The translations under genes were made by a program, and so were the position numbers. The notes below the pieces were generated by a model. That model was not told the DNA's origin and searched no databases. It saw nothing but the letters and a program-made list of their open reading frames with translations. This document shows, in pieces, positions 1-7,796 of a stretch of DNA of 22,257 nucleotides (positions are counted from its first letter, which is position 1; every line of letters starts with the position of its first letter). Location: positions 1-22,257 of the forward strand of contig CASICK010000019.1 in the NCBI GenBank assembly GCA_949373155.1. Reading direction: 5' to 3'. The stretch comes from an uncultured Synechococcus sp. (GTDB lineage Bacteria > Cyanobacteriota > Cyanobacteriia > PCC-6307 > Cyanobiaceae).

Positions 1-56
1 GAACAGCCAGGCGCATCGCGCATGAACAGCCAGGCGCATCGCGCATGAACAGCCAG
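1..56. repeat. 23-bp tandem repeat, two full copies plus 10 bases
   Basis: Two identical 23-bp units lie head to tail (1-23 and 24-46), followed by the first 10 bases of a third copy (47-56). The unit begins gaacagccag and ends cgcgcat. The first copy starts at the window edge, so the array may extend further left. In the dnaG frame the repeat carries a TGA at 23-25, and 23 is not a multiple of three, so it is unlikely to be translated as a repeat. It ends 29 bases before the dnaG start codon and so lies in or near the dnaG leader or promoter. Confidence 0.9.
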
Positions 57-85
57 AACGGCATCGGGGCTCGCAGAATGGCGTC

Positions 86-2167
86 ATGGCGATGCCCCGT
101 CTACACCCCCGCACCATCGACGCCGTTAAAGAGCGCGCCGACATCGTTGATGTTGTAGGCGAGCACGTGGTGCTCAAAAAAAAGGGACGGGAATTCGTTG
201 GTGTTTGCCCGTTTCATGACGACAGCAAGCCATCGATGACGGTGTCGCCGCAGAAGCAGTTTTATTACTGCTTCTCCTGCGGAGCGGGTGGCAATTCCAT
301 CAAGTTTTTGATGGAGTTTCAACGGCAGAGCTTCAGCGACGTTGTTCTGGATTTGGCGCGCCGGTATCAACTGCCGGTGGAAACGGTTGATGGTCCTCAA
401 CAGGAGCGTCTCCGTCAACAACTCTCAAGGCGTGATCACCTGCATCGTGCGTTGGCCCTTGCTTCAGGTTGGTTTCGCAGTCAGCTCAAGAGTGCATCGG
501 GCGCCGATGCCCTGGCTTACCTACGCGATCAACGTGGCTTGAGCGAAGCCACGATGGAGACCTTCGAGCTCGGCTATGCCCCTGATCAGTGGGACGGTTT
601 GCTCAAGCATCTTCAACACGTTGAGGGGTTATCGCCAGAGCTGCTTGAGTCAGCAGGCTTAGTTGTCCCAAGAAAAGGTGGCAACGGGTTTTATGACCGC
701 TTCCGTGGCCGGGTCATCGTTCCGATTCGCGATCGGCAGGGACGGGTCATCGGTTTTGGCGGTCGAAGCCTTGATGGCAGCGATCCCAAGTACCTGAATT
801 CTCCCGAAACAGAGGTCTTTGAGAAAGGCAAGCACCTCTTCGGTCTTGATCAGGCGGCTAATGCGATCCGTAAGGACGATCGAGCGGTGGTGGTGGAGGG
901 TTATTTCGATGTCATTGCCTTGCATGCGGCGGGAGTCACGAACTCTGTGGCATCGCTTGGTACCGCCCTCAGCAGTCAACAGATCACCCAACTGTGTCGG
1001 TGTAGTGACGGCAAACGCATCGTTCTCAATTTTGATGCCGATCGTGCGGGGATCCGAGCTGCGAACAGGGCGATCGGTGAGGTGGAGCAACTTGCGCTGC
1101 AAGGACAGCTGGAGCTGCGAGTGCTCCATACACCCTCTGGGAAGGATCCAGATGAGTACCTCAAGGATCACGGAGCTGGGGACTATCGCGCCCTACTTGA
1201 CCAGGCACCGCTTTGGCTCGATTGGCAGATCGAACAGGTGCTGGAAGACCGTGATCTGACCAAGGCAGATCAGTTCCAACAAGCAGTTAGCGGGTTGGTG
1301 GAGCTATTAGGCAAGCTGCCTCAATCCGCGATTCGCACGCACTACCTCCAGCAAGTAGCGGAGCGGCTAAGCGGTGGGCAAGGCCGTTTGGCGTTGCAGT
1401 TGGAGCAGGATTTGCGCCAACAGGTGCAAGGTCAGCGCTGGCATGGACGTTCAGCCCGGCATGAAAAGGCTGGTGAAGTCAGCCAACGAGAGCGGTGCGA
1501 AGCCGAGATCCTGCGCATTTACTTGCACTGTCCAATTCATCGCTCGCAGGTGCGTTGCGAATTACGCCAACGGGAGTTGGAAGACTTCGCTCTTCAGCAC
1601 CACCGTCTGTTGTGGTCTGCGATCACCGATCTTGAGGAAGGCAACATCGGCTCCGGTCGGTTGGAGGCGATCAGTCGGGGGACGGATCCTGGTCATGAGT
1701 TGTCCGACCTTGATCTTCCCCGCTTGCTCACCGATCAGCTGTTGCTGGAAAACAGTGCGTTAGTCGCCAGGCTGACGCCACTTTTGGAACCCGCTGAGCT
1801 GCAGCGTTTGGCATTGGCGCGTCCTATGGATGTTTTGCGGGGCACCGCGGCGATTTTGGAGCGGCAAAAAAGCCATAAACGCTGCCGCCACCTACTGGAG
1901 GCTTGGGGTGGTCAACGGCTTGAGACTCTGGAACGCTGCATTGCTTCGTTGATTGCGAATGAGCAAGAGCAGACAGCGACGGCAGAGAGCGTGGATATGG
2001 AAGGTCGTATTCAGGAGATGTTTGAACAGTTGAATGCGGATGCCCTTCGATTGCAAGAGCTGTATTACTCCGAGAGGAAGCATATTCAGCATCTTGATCA
2101 ACAACGCTGTGCTGGCTATGAGGTTGTTGTTGCGAATCCCCCTGAATCCATTCCTCCTACGGCTTGA
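86..2167 (+). CDS. dnaG: DNA primase DnaG
   Basis: Makes the RNA primers used by the replicative polymerase at the fork, normally together with the DnaB helicase. The 693-residue product has the standard order: an N-terminal CHC2 zinc-binding domain with C41, H44, C62 and C65; a catalytic core with the TOPRIM motif VVVEGYFD (acidic E271) and the FDAD motif (D317, D319); and a long C-terminal helicase-interaction region of low conservation. The start at 86 is the first start codon after an in-frame TGA at 23-25; a second ATG lies at 92 and cannot be excluded. The length is in the usual cyanobacterial range. No clear ribosome binding site is visible, which is common in picocyanobacteria. The next gene begins 217 bases downstream. 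Confidence 0.97.
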   Translation: MAMPRLHPRTIDAVKERADIVDVVGEHVVLKKKGREFVGVCPFHDDSKPSMTVSPQKQFYYCFSCGAGGNSIKFLMEFQRQSFSDVVLDLARRYQLPVETVDGPQQERLRQQLSRRDHLHRALALASGWFRSQLKSASGADALAYLRDQRGLSEATMETFELGYAPDQWDGLLKHLQHVEGLSPELLESAGLVVPRKGGNGFYDRFRGRVIVPIRDRQGRVIGFGGRSLDGSDPKYLNSPETEVFEKGKHLFGLDQAANAIRKDDRAVVVEGYFDVIALHAAGVTNSVASLGTALSSQQITQLCRCSDGKRIVLNFDADRAGIRAANRAIGEVEQLALQGQLELRVLHTPSGKDPDEYLKDHGAGDYRALLDQAPLWLDWQIEQVLEDRDLTKADQFQQAVSGLVELLGKLPQSAIRTHYLQQVAERLSGGQGRLALQLEQDLRQQVQGQRWHGRSARHEKAGEVSQRERCEAEILRIYLHCPIHRSQVRCELRQRELEDFALQHHRLLWSAITDLEEGNIGSGRLEAISRGTDPGHELSDLDLPRLLTDQLLLENSALVARLTPLLEPAELQRLALARPMDVLRGTAAILERQKSHKRCRHLLEAWGGQRLETLERCIASLIANEQEQTATAESVDMEGRIQEMFEQLNADALRLQELYYSERKHIQHLDQQRCAGYEVVVANPPESIPPTA

Positions 2168-2384
2168 TGGATCAGCACTAGCCCAGTTACCTCACATCTT
2201 GATCTCGCAGCCACAGTGGGCCTCACTTTTGAACCAACAGAAGCAGTTCGCTGCGAAGTCGTGTCGCTTGATACGACGAAGTGCTCAAGATGACGGCCAA
2301 GAAAGATGCATTTTTTTCTTAGCCTTGTAGCAGATGACACAGTGTTTTTTTGGAGCTAGACCTTAAGGGTGTTCTTTCATACCA

Positions 2385-2585
2385 ATGAAAACTGCGCTCG
2401 CCACACTCATTGTTGCTCTTGCAGCACCCATTGCTGTTTCAGCTTCGCCTGGAGTACCTGAATCAGCCATGAGCCACATCACTCAGAATTGCAATGCATC
2501 TGTCGCTGGAAACAGCGAAGCCACGCAATCTGCTGAAAACTGCATCGCCAACGCTGTAGAGGCTTATCAGAAGACCCAGCGATAG
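2385..2585 (+). CDS. Small secreted protein of unknown function
   Basis: A 66-residue protein that I cannot assign to a family. Residues 1 to about 20 form a clear Sec signal peptide: a lysine at position 3, a hydrophobic run LATLIVALAAPIAV, and an Ala-Ser-Ala type cleavage site (about residue 20). The mature part is about 46 residues, polar, with two cysteines that could form a disulfide after export. The gene stands alone between dnaG and a minus-strand gene and is followed by a strong intrinsic terminator at 2682-2706, which suggests its own transcript. An AAGGG about 15 bases before the ATG is a poor ribosome binding site. Signal peptide plus terminator make it likely to be real; periplasm or thylakoid lumen is the inferred location. 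Confidence 0.7.
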   Translation: MKTALATLIVALAAPIAVSASPGVPESAMSHITQNCNASVAGNSEATQSAENCIANAVEAYQKTQR

Positions 2586-2681
2586 GACGAGATTTAGAAA
2601 GCTATTTCAAGCCCTAGGGTATAGCTTCATACATTCTACTTTTTAAAGTGGAATTAAATCAATTCAATTCAAAGTCTTTTC

Positions 2682-2706
2682 AGCCCTGCTATCGCAGGGC
2701 TTTTTG
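2682..2706 (+). terminator. Rho-independent terminator after the small secreted protein gene
   Basis: A perfect 8-bp stem, AGCCCTGC (2682-2689) and GCAGGGCT (2694-2701), closes a four-base TATC loop and runs directly into TTTTT (2701-2705). It lies about 95 bases after the stop codon at 2585. It is the clearest intrinsic terminator in the window. Confidence 0.9.
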
Positions 2707-2828
2707 CTTGACAAGCTTGACGTCAAGTGATTCTGATTGCTTTCAATGCAGGAATAGTTGTTTTTTCCTGCCTACCGCATGAAACAAACGATGCTGTTGA
2801 CTTTCAGAATTAAATTGAATACTTGTCA

Positions 2829-2848
2829 GAAAAGAGATAACCATCTCT
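2829..2848 (-). terminator. Possible weak terminator of the minus-strand HExxH gene
   Basis: On the minus strand a 6-bp stem, AGAGAT and ATCTCT with a GGTT loop (2833-2848), is followed by TTTC. It begins 27 bases past the stop of the 2875-3852 gene, the expected place. The stem is short and the T tract only moderate. Confidence 0.45.
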
Positions 2849-2874
2849 CAGTAAAACTATTCATAGGTAATTAT

Positions 2875-3852
2875 TTAACCTTGTACTTTTTGATTTTTAA
2901 GTCTTGGCTTAATTGGTTGATCAAGTGTTGATCTTGTTAGGGCTTTCAGCAACTTGATTGAGTTGGAGGGCAATTGTTTTGTGTCCAGCAAATATTCAAG
3001 TTCATTCGCCCGCGCCAGCACCATTTGGCAGGCTGCAACCTGATCATTGGGATCTAACTGCTGAACATAGATATGAGCACGGGCATCGTCTTGGAGTGTG
3101 CCATCAAGATTCAGTCCAAGGCCTTGCCTGAATAATTCTGCCTGAAAGTGGCCAAGAGCAGTTTTCATGCCAATGGCATCAGCGAGCAGCTCGTCGAAGA
3201 GGTTGATTCTCATTTCCCCTACAAGTTTGCGGCAAGCGATATGGGTTAGTTCATGTTCCAGTCGCCAAATTTGAGATTGCTTGATCCATTGATCGAGACT
3301 GGGGCTGCCAGGAACGCTTGAAGCGCAGAGACTGCTGTATGGGGCTCGATGCAAAATCAAGATCTGGCAGCGCTCTTTTGCACCGAGCTCTCTGATGAGG
3401 CCCCAATGAATCAAGCCAGCAATAGCTTGTGCATGCACTGTTCCCTGCACTGGAACATGTTCACAGCGATGGGCGAGGCAGCGCATGATCAGCACAAAGT
3501 CATCGTGATGGCTGACAGTTAGAACCGGCATTGCTCCGCAAGGATGGTTGGCGACCGTGATGGAAAACCCTTTCGGGTCCTTCAAGCGTGGAGCAACCTC
3601 AAGATCCTTTGGCTGCGGTGATTCACCCCGCAGCACCAAGCGTTGATAGCGATCACTTAATCGTGCCAATGGTTGTGGGGTCACCAGAAGTTGCGGCAGC
3701 TCTGACCTCAGGGCCTGCCACTGGTTTCCCTTCGCTGTGGCAAGCAGCCACTGACGCCACCACAGCTCAATGGCGTCTGGCGAAAGCGGAAGTACGGGCC
3801 AGATGGCGTCAGCCTTCGAGAAGGGCTTGCAATAGTCCTGGAGATCTTGCAT
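2875..3852 (-). CDS. Unknown protein with a zincin-like HExxH motif
   Basis: A 325-residue protein with no family I can name. It has no signal peptide or membrane segment. The middle of the protein carries HELTH (residues 200-204), matching the HExxH zinc site of metallopeptidases, and about 17 residues later FDELLADAIG, where E221 or D225 could supply the third metal ligand. The spacing resembles gluzincin-type sites, but no other peptidase landmark is recognisable. The gene is divergent from the 3885-4142 gene, with only 32 bases between the two start codons, so the promoters must overlap or lie within coding sequence. A possible terminator follows. I infer a cytoplasmic metal-dependent hydrolase; the motif is seen, the activity is not shown. 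Confidence 0.75.
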   Translation of the reverse strand: MQDLQDYCKPFSKADAIWPVLPLSPDAIELWWRQWLLATAKGNQWQALRSELPQLLVTPQPLARLSDRYQRLVLRGESPQPKDLEVAPRLKDPKGFSITVANHPCGAMPVLTVSHHDDFVLIMRCLAHRCEHVPVQGTVHAQAIAGLIHWGLIRELGAKERCQILILHRAPYSSLCASSVPGSPSLDQWIKQSQIWRLEHELTHIACRKLVGEMRINLFDELLADAIGMKTALGHFQAELFRQGLGLNLDGTLQDDARAHIYVQQLDPNDQVAACQMVLARANELEYLLDTKQLPSNSIKLLKALTRSTLDQPIKPRLKNQKVQG

Positions 3853-3884
3853 CGCTAATAATGGCTGAATAGCTTTCCTCAGAG

Positions 3885-4142
3885 ATGTCTGAATTTTTTG
3901 AAGCGATCTGGCATGGAGACGGAATCGGCGATGGTGGCGATCTCGATGAAGCCCTTCAGGCCTTCGTGGCTGTGAAGCCTGAAAATAATGATTGGATCGA
4001 GGCGTGTGCTGTTGAGGGTGCTAATCCTCGTATCGAGCGTTTCGCCTCCTTTGATTCCTATCTTGATAATCAAGATGCGCTTGAAGTGATTACGGTGACT
4101 CCTCAGATGATTGCAGTCGCGATTGAGCAGTTGCCTGTTTGA
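3885..4142 (+). CDS. Small acidic protein of unknown function, first of a coupled pair
   Basis: An 85-residue acidic protein with no signal peptide, membrane segment or motif that I recognise. It begins MSEFFEAIWHGDGIGDGGDL and ends in a helix-like stretch. Its TGA stop (4140-4142) shares one base with the ATG of the next gene (4142-4144), so the two are probably co-transcribed and translationally coupled. The gene is divergent from the minus-strand HExxH gene. Two short coupled cytoplasmic genes can resemble a toxin-antitoxin pair, but nothing in either sequence supports that. I regard both as conserved-style hypothetical proteins. Confidence 0.65.
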   Translation: MSEFFEAIWHGDGIGDGGDLDEALQAFVAVKPENNDWIEACAVEGANPRIERFASFDSYLDNQDALEVITVTPQMIAVAIEQLPV

Positions 4143-4441
4143 TGGCTGAATCAACGATTGACTTCTCGACCTACACGCCAGTGAACCACCTCTGGCCTGC
4201 TTTTGTGGAACGATTGGGGGCTGAAAAAGCACAGCAAGCAGTGCGTCAGGCTCTTGATCTTCAAGGCATGAGTGGGAATGCCGGCAGTCTTCCCGTTCTA
4301 TTTGTTGAAACCTGTGGCCTTGCTCTAGCTCATACAGATCTTGTGCGAGAACAGACAGGTCTTAATAGCCACGGATATCGCATGGTTTTATTGCTCAGTC
4401 GACGTGTATCAGAAGTGCAGTTATTACAAGATACGTTATAA
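4142..4441 (+). CDS. Unknown protein of 99 residues, second of a coupled pair
   Basis: I choose the ATG at 4142 over the TTG at 4139, because it gives the one-base TGATG overlap with the preceding gene. The product is 99 residues, soluble in appearance, with an alanine- and glutamine-rich helical stretch (GAEKAQQAVRQALDLQ, about residues 26-41) and a hydrophobic middle. I do not recognise a family. It is most likely expressed as a pair with the 85-residue protein upstream. No terminator is evident before the next features. Confidence 0.65.
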   Translation: MAESTIDFSTYTPVNHLWPAFVERLGAEKAQQAVRQALDLQGMSGNAGSLPVLFVETCGLALAHTDLVREQTGLNSHGYRMVLLLSRRVSEVQLLQDTL

Positions 4442-4449
4442 ATTTATGC

Positions 4450-4635
4450 CTATCCCTTGGCAAGTATGGTAATGATGACTGCCAGTATCGCCATAGAAAG
4501 AATCACTGCTCTGGCTACGATTGATTCAGTTTCTTCACCATAGACATCGTGTATTCGGGCTACAGAATATTGGCATTTTTCTGTAGGTGCTGCTCTATAT
4601 AGATTCACGGCAACCGAAGGTACCGATAGCAGCAT
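4450..4635 (-). CDS. Possible small single-pass membrane protein
   Basis: A 61-residue open frame on the minus strand, convergent with the coupled pair and 9 bases from its stop. The C-terminal 20 residues (AVILSMAILAVIITILAKG) would make a good transmembrane helix; the N-terminal part is polar with one cysteine. There is no ribosome binding site, and the frame stays open another 60 bases upstream without an ATG. A chance open frame in AT-richer DNA is a real alternative. Confidence 0.35.
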   Translation of the reverse strand: MLLSVPSVAVNLYRAAPTEKCQYSVARIHDVYGEETESIVARAVILSMAILAVIITILAKG

Positions 4636-4746
4636 TAAGTTGTTTTCGCTGATGCTGATCTTGACTATTTTTGGTTGTAAAATGACCTTAATTACTCAGA
4701 TTGGCTGGCTTTCACCTACTGGGTTTATCTTTCTTGGTATTGATTG

Positions 4747-5871
4747 ATGAAGAAGGTATTGATTATTGGCGGTGGGATCGCTGGTTTAACACTTGCCTTG
4801 TCTCTTAAGAAACTCGGAATCCCTGTCGTTATTCATGAAAAATATAATCATTACCAAAATCAGAAAACAGGATTTCTGATTTGGAGTTACGCGATCAAAA
4901 TTTTGCAGGATTTGGGCGTTCCTGTTGATGAGGTAGGTGCACCCCTCGAAGCATTTCGAATCCATGGTCGAAAGGGAAGATTTATTTGTGAGATGCCAAT
5001 CGGTTCAGTTTCACGATTGCATGGGGCAAATAGTTATGAAATCAATCGATATCGCCTTTCTGAACTGCTATCTAAAATGGTCGGTGATGACTTACTTCTT
5101 GGTAGTGAATGTATTTCTGTCTCTAGTATTGAGGGCCAAGCGATAGCAACTTTTGCCGATGGAAGTTCAGATCAAGGTGATATTTTAATTGCTTGTGATG
5201 GCTCTAATAGTGTTGTTAGGAAGTTTATTCATCCAGGAGTTCAGCTCAGAATGCTTGGCTCTGGCGGTTGGATCTCAGTGATTGATCAACGTCTTCCATT
5301 ATTACCATTGAACACTCAAATGGAGTTTTGGCAGCCGGGGGTGAAAGCAGGAGTTGCTGATCTTGGACATGGTGAAACGCGCTGGTATGTCGCTTTTAAA
5401 AACTATATTCCTAGTGCAGATGAATCAAAAAAAGATCAGATTCTCAATCGTATGAAGCCTCTCCCTGAGATGATCATGTCCTGTCTGGAATGTACTGATG
5501 AAGATCAAATGGTGCCTACTCAGGCCGGAGATCTTTTGGCCTTGTCTCCTTGGTACCGTGATCGCGTCTTGATGATTGGTGATGCTGCCCATGCCACCAG
5601 TCCTTATGCCGGAATGGGCGCCTGTTCAGCGATTGCTGATGCCGCATTACTTGCAGACTTGATTGGTTCTGGTCGGTCAGTTCCTGCCATATTTCAAGAC
5701 TTCCAAGCGGTGCGTAAGCATGCTGCAGATTCGGTGATTAAGGAATCACGACGCGGCCTTAATTTATCCACTTGTGGTGAACTCAAAGGCTGGGTTCGCG
5801 ATTGGATGTTTATGAATATGCCAGAGAAGAAATTGAATCAGATCATGACTGACATGGTGACTGGTCATTGA
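4747..5871 (+). CDS. FAD-dependent monooxygenase, PHBH-fold family
   Basis: A 374-residue flavoprotein of the class A aromatic-ring hydroxylase and epoxidase group (relatives include UbiH-type, salicylate hydroxylase-type and zeaxanthin epoxidase-type enzymes). It uses NAD(P)H and O2 to oxygenate a small substrate that cannot be read from the sequence. Three landmarks are present: the N-terminal Rossmann site LIIGGGIAGL, the middle motif ILIACDGSNSVVRK (FAD/NADPH contact), and the C-terminal motif DRVLMIGDAAHATSPYAGMG (FAD ribityl contact). I chose ATG 4747 over TTG 4744 because MKKVLIIGGG is the usual N-terminus. The gene is visibly more AT-rich than dnaG, umuC or rsmA and stands alone, convergent with umuC. 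This may indicate later acquisition. Confidence 0.85.
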   Translation: MKKVLIIGGGIAGLTLALSLKKLGIPVVIHEKYNHYQNQKTGFLIWSYAIKILQDLGVPVDEVGAPLEAFRIHGRKGRFICEMPIGSVSRLHGANSYEINRYRLSELLSKMVGDDLLLGSECISVSSIEGQAIATFADGSSDQGDILIACDGSNSVVRKFIHPGVQLRMLGSGGWISVIDQRLPLLPLNTQMEFWQPGVKAGVADLGHGETRWYVAFKNYIPSADESKKDQILNRMKPLPEMIMSCLECTDEDQMVPTQAGDLLALSPWYRDRVLMIGDAAHATSPYAGMGACSAIADAALLADLIGSGRSVPAIFQDFQAVRKHAADSVIKESRRGLNLSTCGELKGWVRDWMFMNMPEKKLNQIMTDMVTGH

Positions 5872-5951
5872 CCAATTTCATCATTTTCGATCTTTATTTG
5901 TGGTGTCTATGAAAAACGACGCTCTTTTACATTTTTTTGAGACATTCATTT

Positions 5952-7226
5952 TTATGCCTGCACGACAGGCACATCGCTTAGGCGAGTTGTGGCGGCCCGA
6001 CCCAGTCGTTCGCGTCGCATGGCCCAGCTCGGATCCAGTCCGCAGGCAGCCCATTGCACCGTGCCCCGCCCATAGCGGTGATTGAGGCGATCGACCGTTG
6101 CCATCAAGCTCTCCCGTTTCTGTTGCTCTTCCTCTGTGCAGGGCACCCATAGATGCTGTTGAAGTAGATCAACTCCCTGCAGGTGTTGCATCAGAACACC
6201 TGCTTTCGCCAGCGGTCGGTGCGGTTGAAAAATTCGTTCCACTAGGGGTAATGCAGCGTCCAACAACACACGTGTGTCGTTGCTGGGTAGATCAAGGCTG
6301 GTGCTGGCAGCTCGGCTGTAAAAGCCTGGAATGAATGGGCTGGTGCGCGTATAAATGGTGAGAGCCGCTGTGCGTTGATGCTGTTTTCGCAGCTTCTCAG
6401 CCGCTCGCACTACATAGGTTGCTATCGCTTCGCGGAGCTCTTCCAGGCTGGTGATTGGATGACTGAAACTGCGGCTTACGCAGGTTTCCTGCTTCGCAGA
6501 CGGTTGGAGATCAAGCGGTAGGCAGGCATGGCCTTGCAGTTCTCTTTGAAGTCGAACTCCCACCACACCGGCCTTCGCACGTAGGCAGCCGCTGGGCATA
6601 TCACGCAGCTCCCGTGCGTTCACCACTCCCCGCATTCGGCACCAGACAGCGAGTTTGCGGCCGATTCCCCAGACGTCTTCAATCGAAATTGTTTCCAGCC
6701 AGTGATCGGGATCGCGACACAATCCAAGATCAAAGAGTCCGGCGTGGGCCGGCACCACTTTCGCTAGACGGTTGGCGAGCTTGGCCTGTCCTTTGCTGGC
6801 TCCGAGACCAATGGCAATAGGTAATCCGAGGTTGCGTCGAGCCAAGGTTCGCAACTGCTGTGCCCATGGACGCAGATTTCCGTCCGACGGGCGGCTGAGC
6901 CGGGCAAAAGCCTCATCTATGGAGTAGATCTCCAGATCCTCAACCTGGCTTTCCAACAAACTCATCAGCCGTTGACTCATGTCGGCGTAGAGCGCGTAAT
7001 TCGAGCTGCGAATCACAACCTGGTTTTGTTCCAGATCCCGCTTCGCCTTGAAGTAGGGAGTGCCCATGGCGATACCAAGAGCTCGCGCTTCAGCGCTACG
7101 GGCCACGATGCAGCCATCATTATTTGAGAGCACCACCACTGGCCTGCCGATCAGAGCCGGATCCAGGCTCTGCTCGCAAGAGGCATAAAAATTGTTGGCA
7201 TCAATGAGAGCCGTGACCTGGTTCAT
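5952..7226 (-). CDS. umuC: Y-family translesion DNA polymerase UmuC
   Basis: Catalytic subunit of DNA polymerase V, which copies past DNA lesions with low fidelity as part of the SOS response, together with processed UmuD. The 424-residue product starts MNQVTALIDANNFYASCEQ. D9 and the YSIDEAF motif (D104, E105) provide the metal-binding acidic residues of Y-family polymerases. Helix-hairpin-helix and little-finger regions follow, then a C-terminal tail (WAMRRERLGRAATTRLSDVP) like the DUF4113 tail of UmuC proteins. I chose ATG 7226 because it gives the family N-terminus; the frame continues upstream into umuD. The gap from umuD is 16 bases, so the two form one operon under the LexA box at 7714-7727. 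Confidence 0.95.
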   Translation of the reverse strand: MNQVTALIDANNFYASCEQSLDPALIGRPVVVLSNNDGCIVARSAEARALGIAMGTPYFKAKRDLEQNQVVIRSSNYALYADMSQRLMSLLESQVEDLEIYSIDEAFARLSRPSDGNLRPWAQQLRTLARRNLGLPIAIGLGASKGQAKLANRLAKVVPAHAGLFDLGLCRDPDHWLETISIEDVWGIGRKLAVWCRMRGVVNARELRDMPSGCLRAKAGVVGVRLQRELQGHACLPLDLQPSAKQETCVSRSFSHPITSLEELREAIATYVVRAAEKLRKQHQRTAALTIYTRTSPFIPGFYSRAASTSLDLPSNDTRVLLDAALPLVERIFQPHRPLAKAGVLMQHLQGVDLLQQHLWVPCTEEEQQKRESLMATVDRLNHRYGRGTVQWAACGLDPSWAMRRERLGRAATTRLSDVPVVQA

Positions 7227-7242
7227 CGCGACGACCTGAGCG

Positions 7243-7698
7243 CTAGAGCGGATGGATGACGTGAATGGCGACGCCCCAGATCTGCACATCTCCGCAACGA
7301 TGGAGGTCTAAATGGGGGTAATCAGGGTTGGCTGCTTCCAGGCGTAGATGGCCGCAATAGCGAGCGAGGCGCTTGAGAGTGAAGGCGCCATCCAGCACAG
7401 CCACCACCACTCGGCCGGGTCGAGGGTCGAGGCTGCGATCGACCACCAATAGATCGCCATGGTGAATGCCCGCACCAGTCATGGAATCGCCGCTCACGCG
7501 CAAAAAAAAGGTGCTGCTTGGATGGCGAATCAGTTGTTCATTGAGATCGATCCCTACGTCGATGTAGTCGTCAGCAGGGGAGGGAAACCCTGCTGCAATC
7601 TGGTCGCTCGCCAAAGGAAGGCTGAGCCCTTGACGCTGGAGCCGCAGAGGCTGAGGCGGTTGAAGCGATATCCGATCCAATCTCACGGAAGCCCACAC
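7243..7698 (-). CDS. umuD: UmuD, self-cleaving subunit of DNA polymerase V
   Basis: A 151-residue LexA-like S24 peptidase that cleaves itself when RecA filaments form; the shortened form then activates UmuC. The SGDSM motif gives catalytic S72, and K109 is the partner lysine. Their separation of 37 residues equals that of S60 and K97 in E. coli UmuD. The cleavage site is visible as AAG followed by FPSPADDY (cut at A36-G37; E. coli cuts at C24-G25 before FPSPAADY). The N-terminal arm is about 12 residues longer than in E. coli. The start is GTG at 7698; no ATG is available in frame. It is the first gene of the umuDC operon. Confidence 0.93.
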   Translation of the reverse strand: MWASVRLDRISLQPPQPLRLQRQGLSLPLASDQIAAGFPSPADDYIDVGIDLNEQLIRHPSSTFFLRVSGDSMTGAGIHHGDLLVVDRSLDPRPGRVVVAVLDGAFTLKRLARYCGHLRLEAANPDYPHLDLHRCGDVQIWGVAIHVIHPL

Positions 7699-7713
7699 TG
7701 ACGACCACTTGAT

Positions 7714-7727
7714 AGTACAAGCGTTCT
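7714..7727 (-). promoter_or_regulatory. LexA (SOS) box in front of umuDC
   Basis: AGTACAAGCGTTCT on the plus strand (AGAACGCTTGTACT on the minus strand) is an imperfect palindrome that matches the cyanobacterial LexA box RGTACNNNDGTWCB except at the D position, which is C here. It sits 16 bases upstream of the umuD GTG and overlaps a TACTAT hexamer on the minus strand that could be the -10 element. A bound repressor would block transcription initiation. Inferred function: LexA repression, released on DNA damage. Confidence 0.8.
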
Positions 7728-7760
7728 AGTGCCGTAGCTGCATGCCGAGCAGGCCTTGCT

Positions 7761-7776
7761 CTTGACTTAGGTCAAG
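7761..7776. repeat. Inverted repeat between the GAF gene and umuD
   Basis: CTTGAC (7761-7766) and GTCAAG (7771-7776) are perfect arms around TTAG. There is no T tract on the minus strand, so it is a poor intrinsic terminator for the GAF gene, whose stop is 21 bases away. It could be an operator or a structural element in the 98-base gap. Confidence 0.6.
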
Positions 7777-7796
7777 CCAAAGGGAAAGAGCCGCCT

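Noticed and set aside
1..56. CRISPR array
   Set aside because: The 23-bp units are directly adjacent with no unique spacers.
659..1171. 170-codon open frame on the minus strand inside dnaG
   Set aside because: It lies wholly within an unambiguous dnaG with conserved TOPRIM residues; the translation has no family character.
2748..2771. Hairpin GCAGGAA/TTCCTGC as a terminator
   Set aside because: The T run is inside the loop, not after the stem, and no T tract follows on either strand.
3885..4441. Toxin-antitoxin pair
   Set aside because: The two genes are small and coupled, but neither carries a recognisable toxin or DNA-binding antitoxin motif.
5956..5970. Hairpin GCCTG-CACGA-CAGGC at the end of umuC as a terminator
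   Set aside because: It lies inside the last umuC codons and is not followed by a T run on the minus strand.
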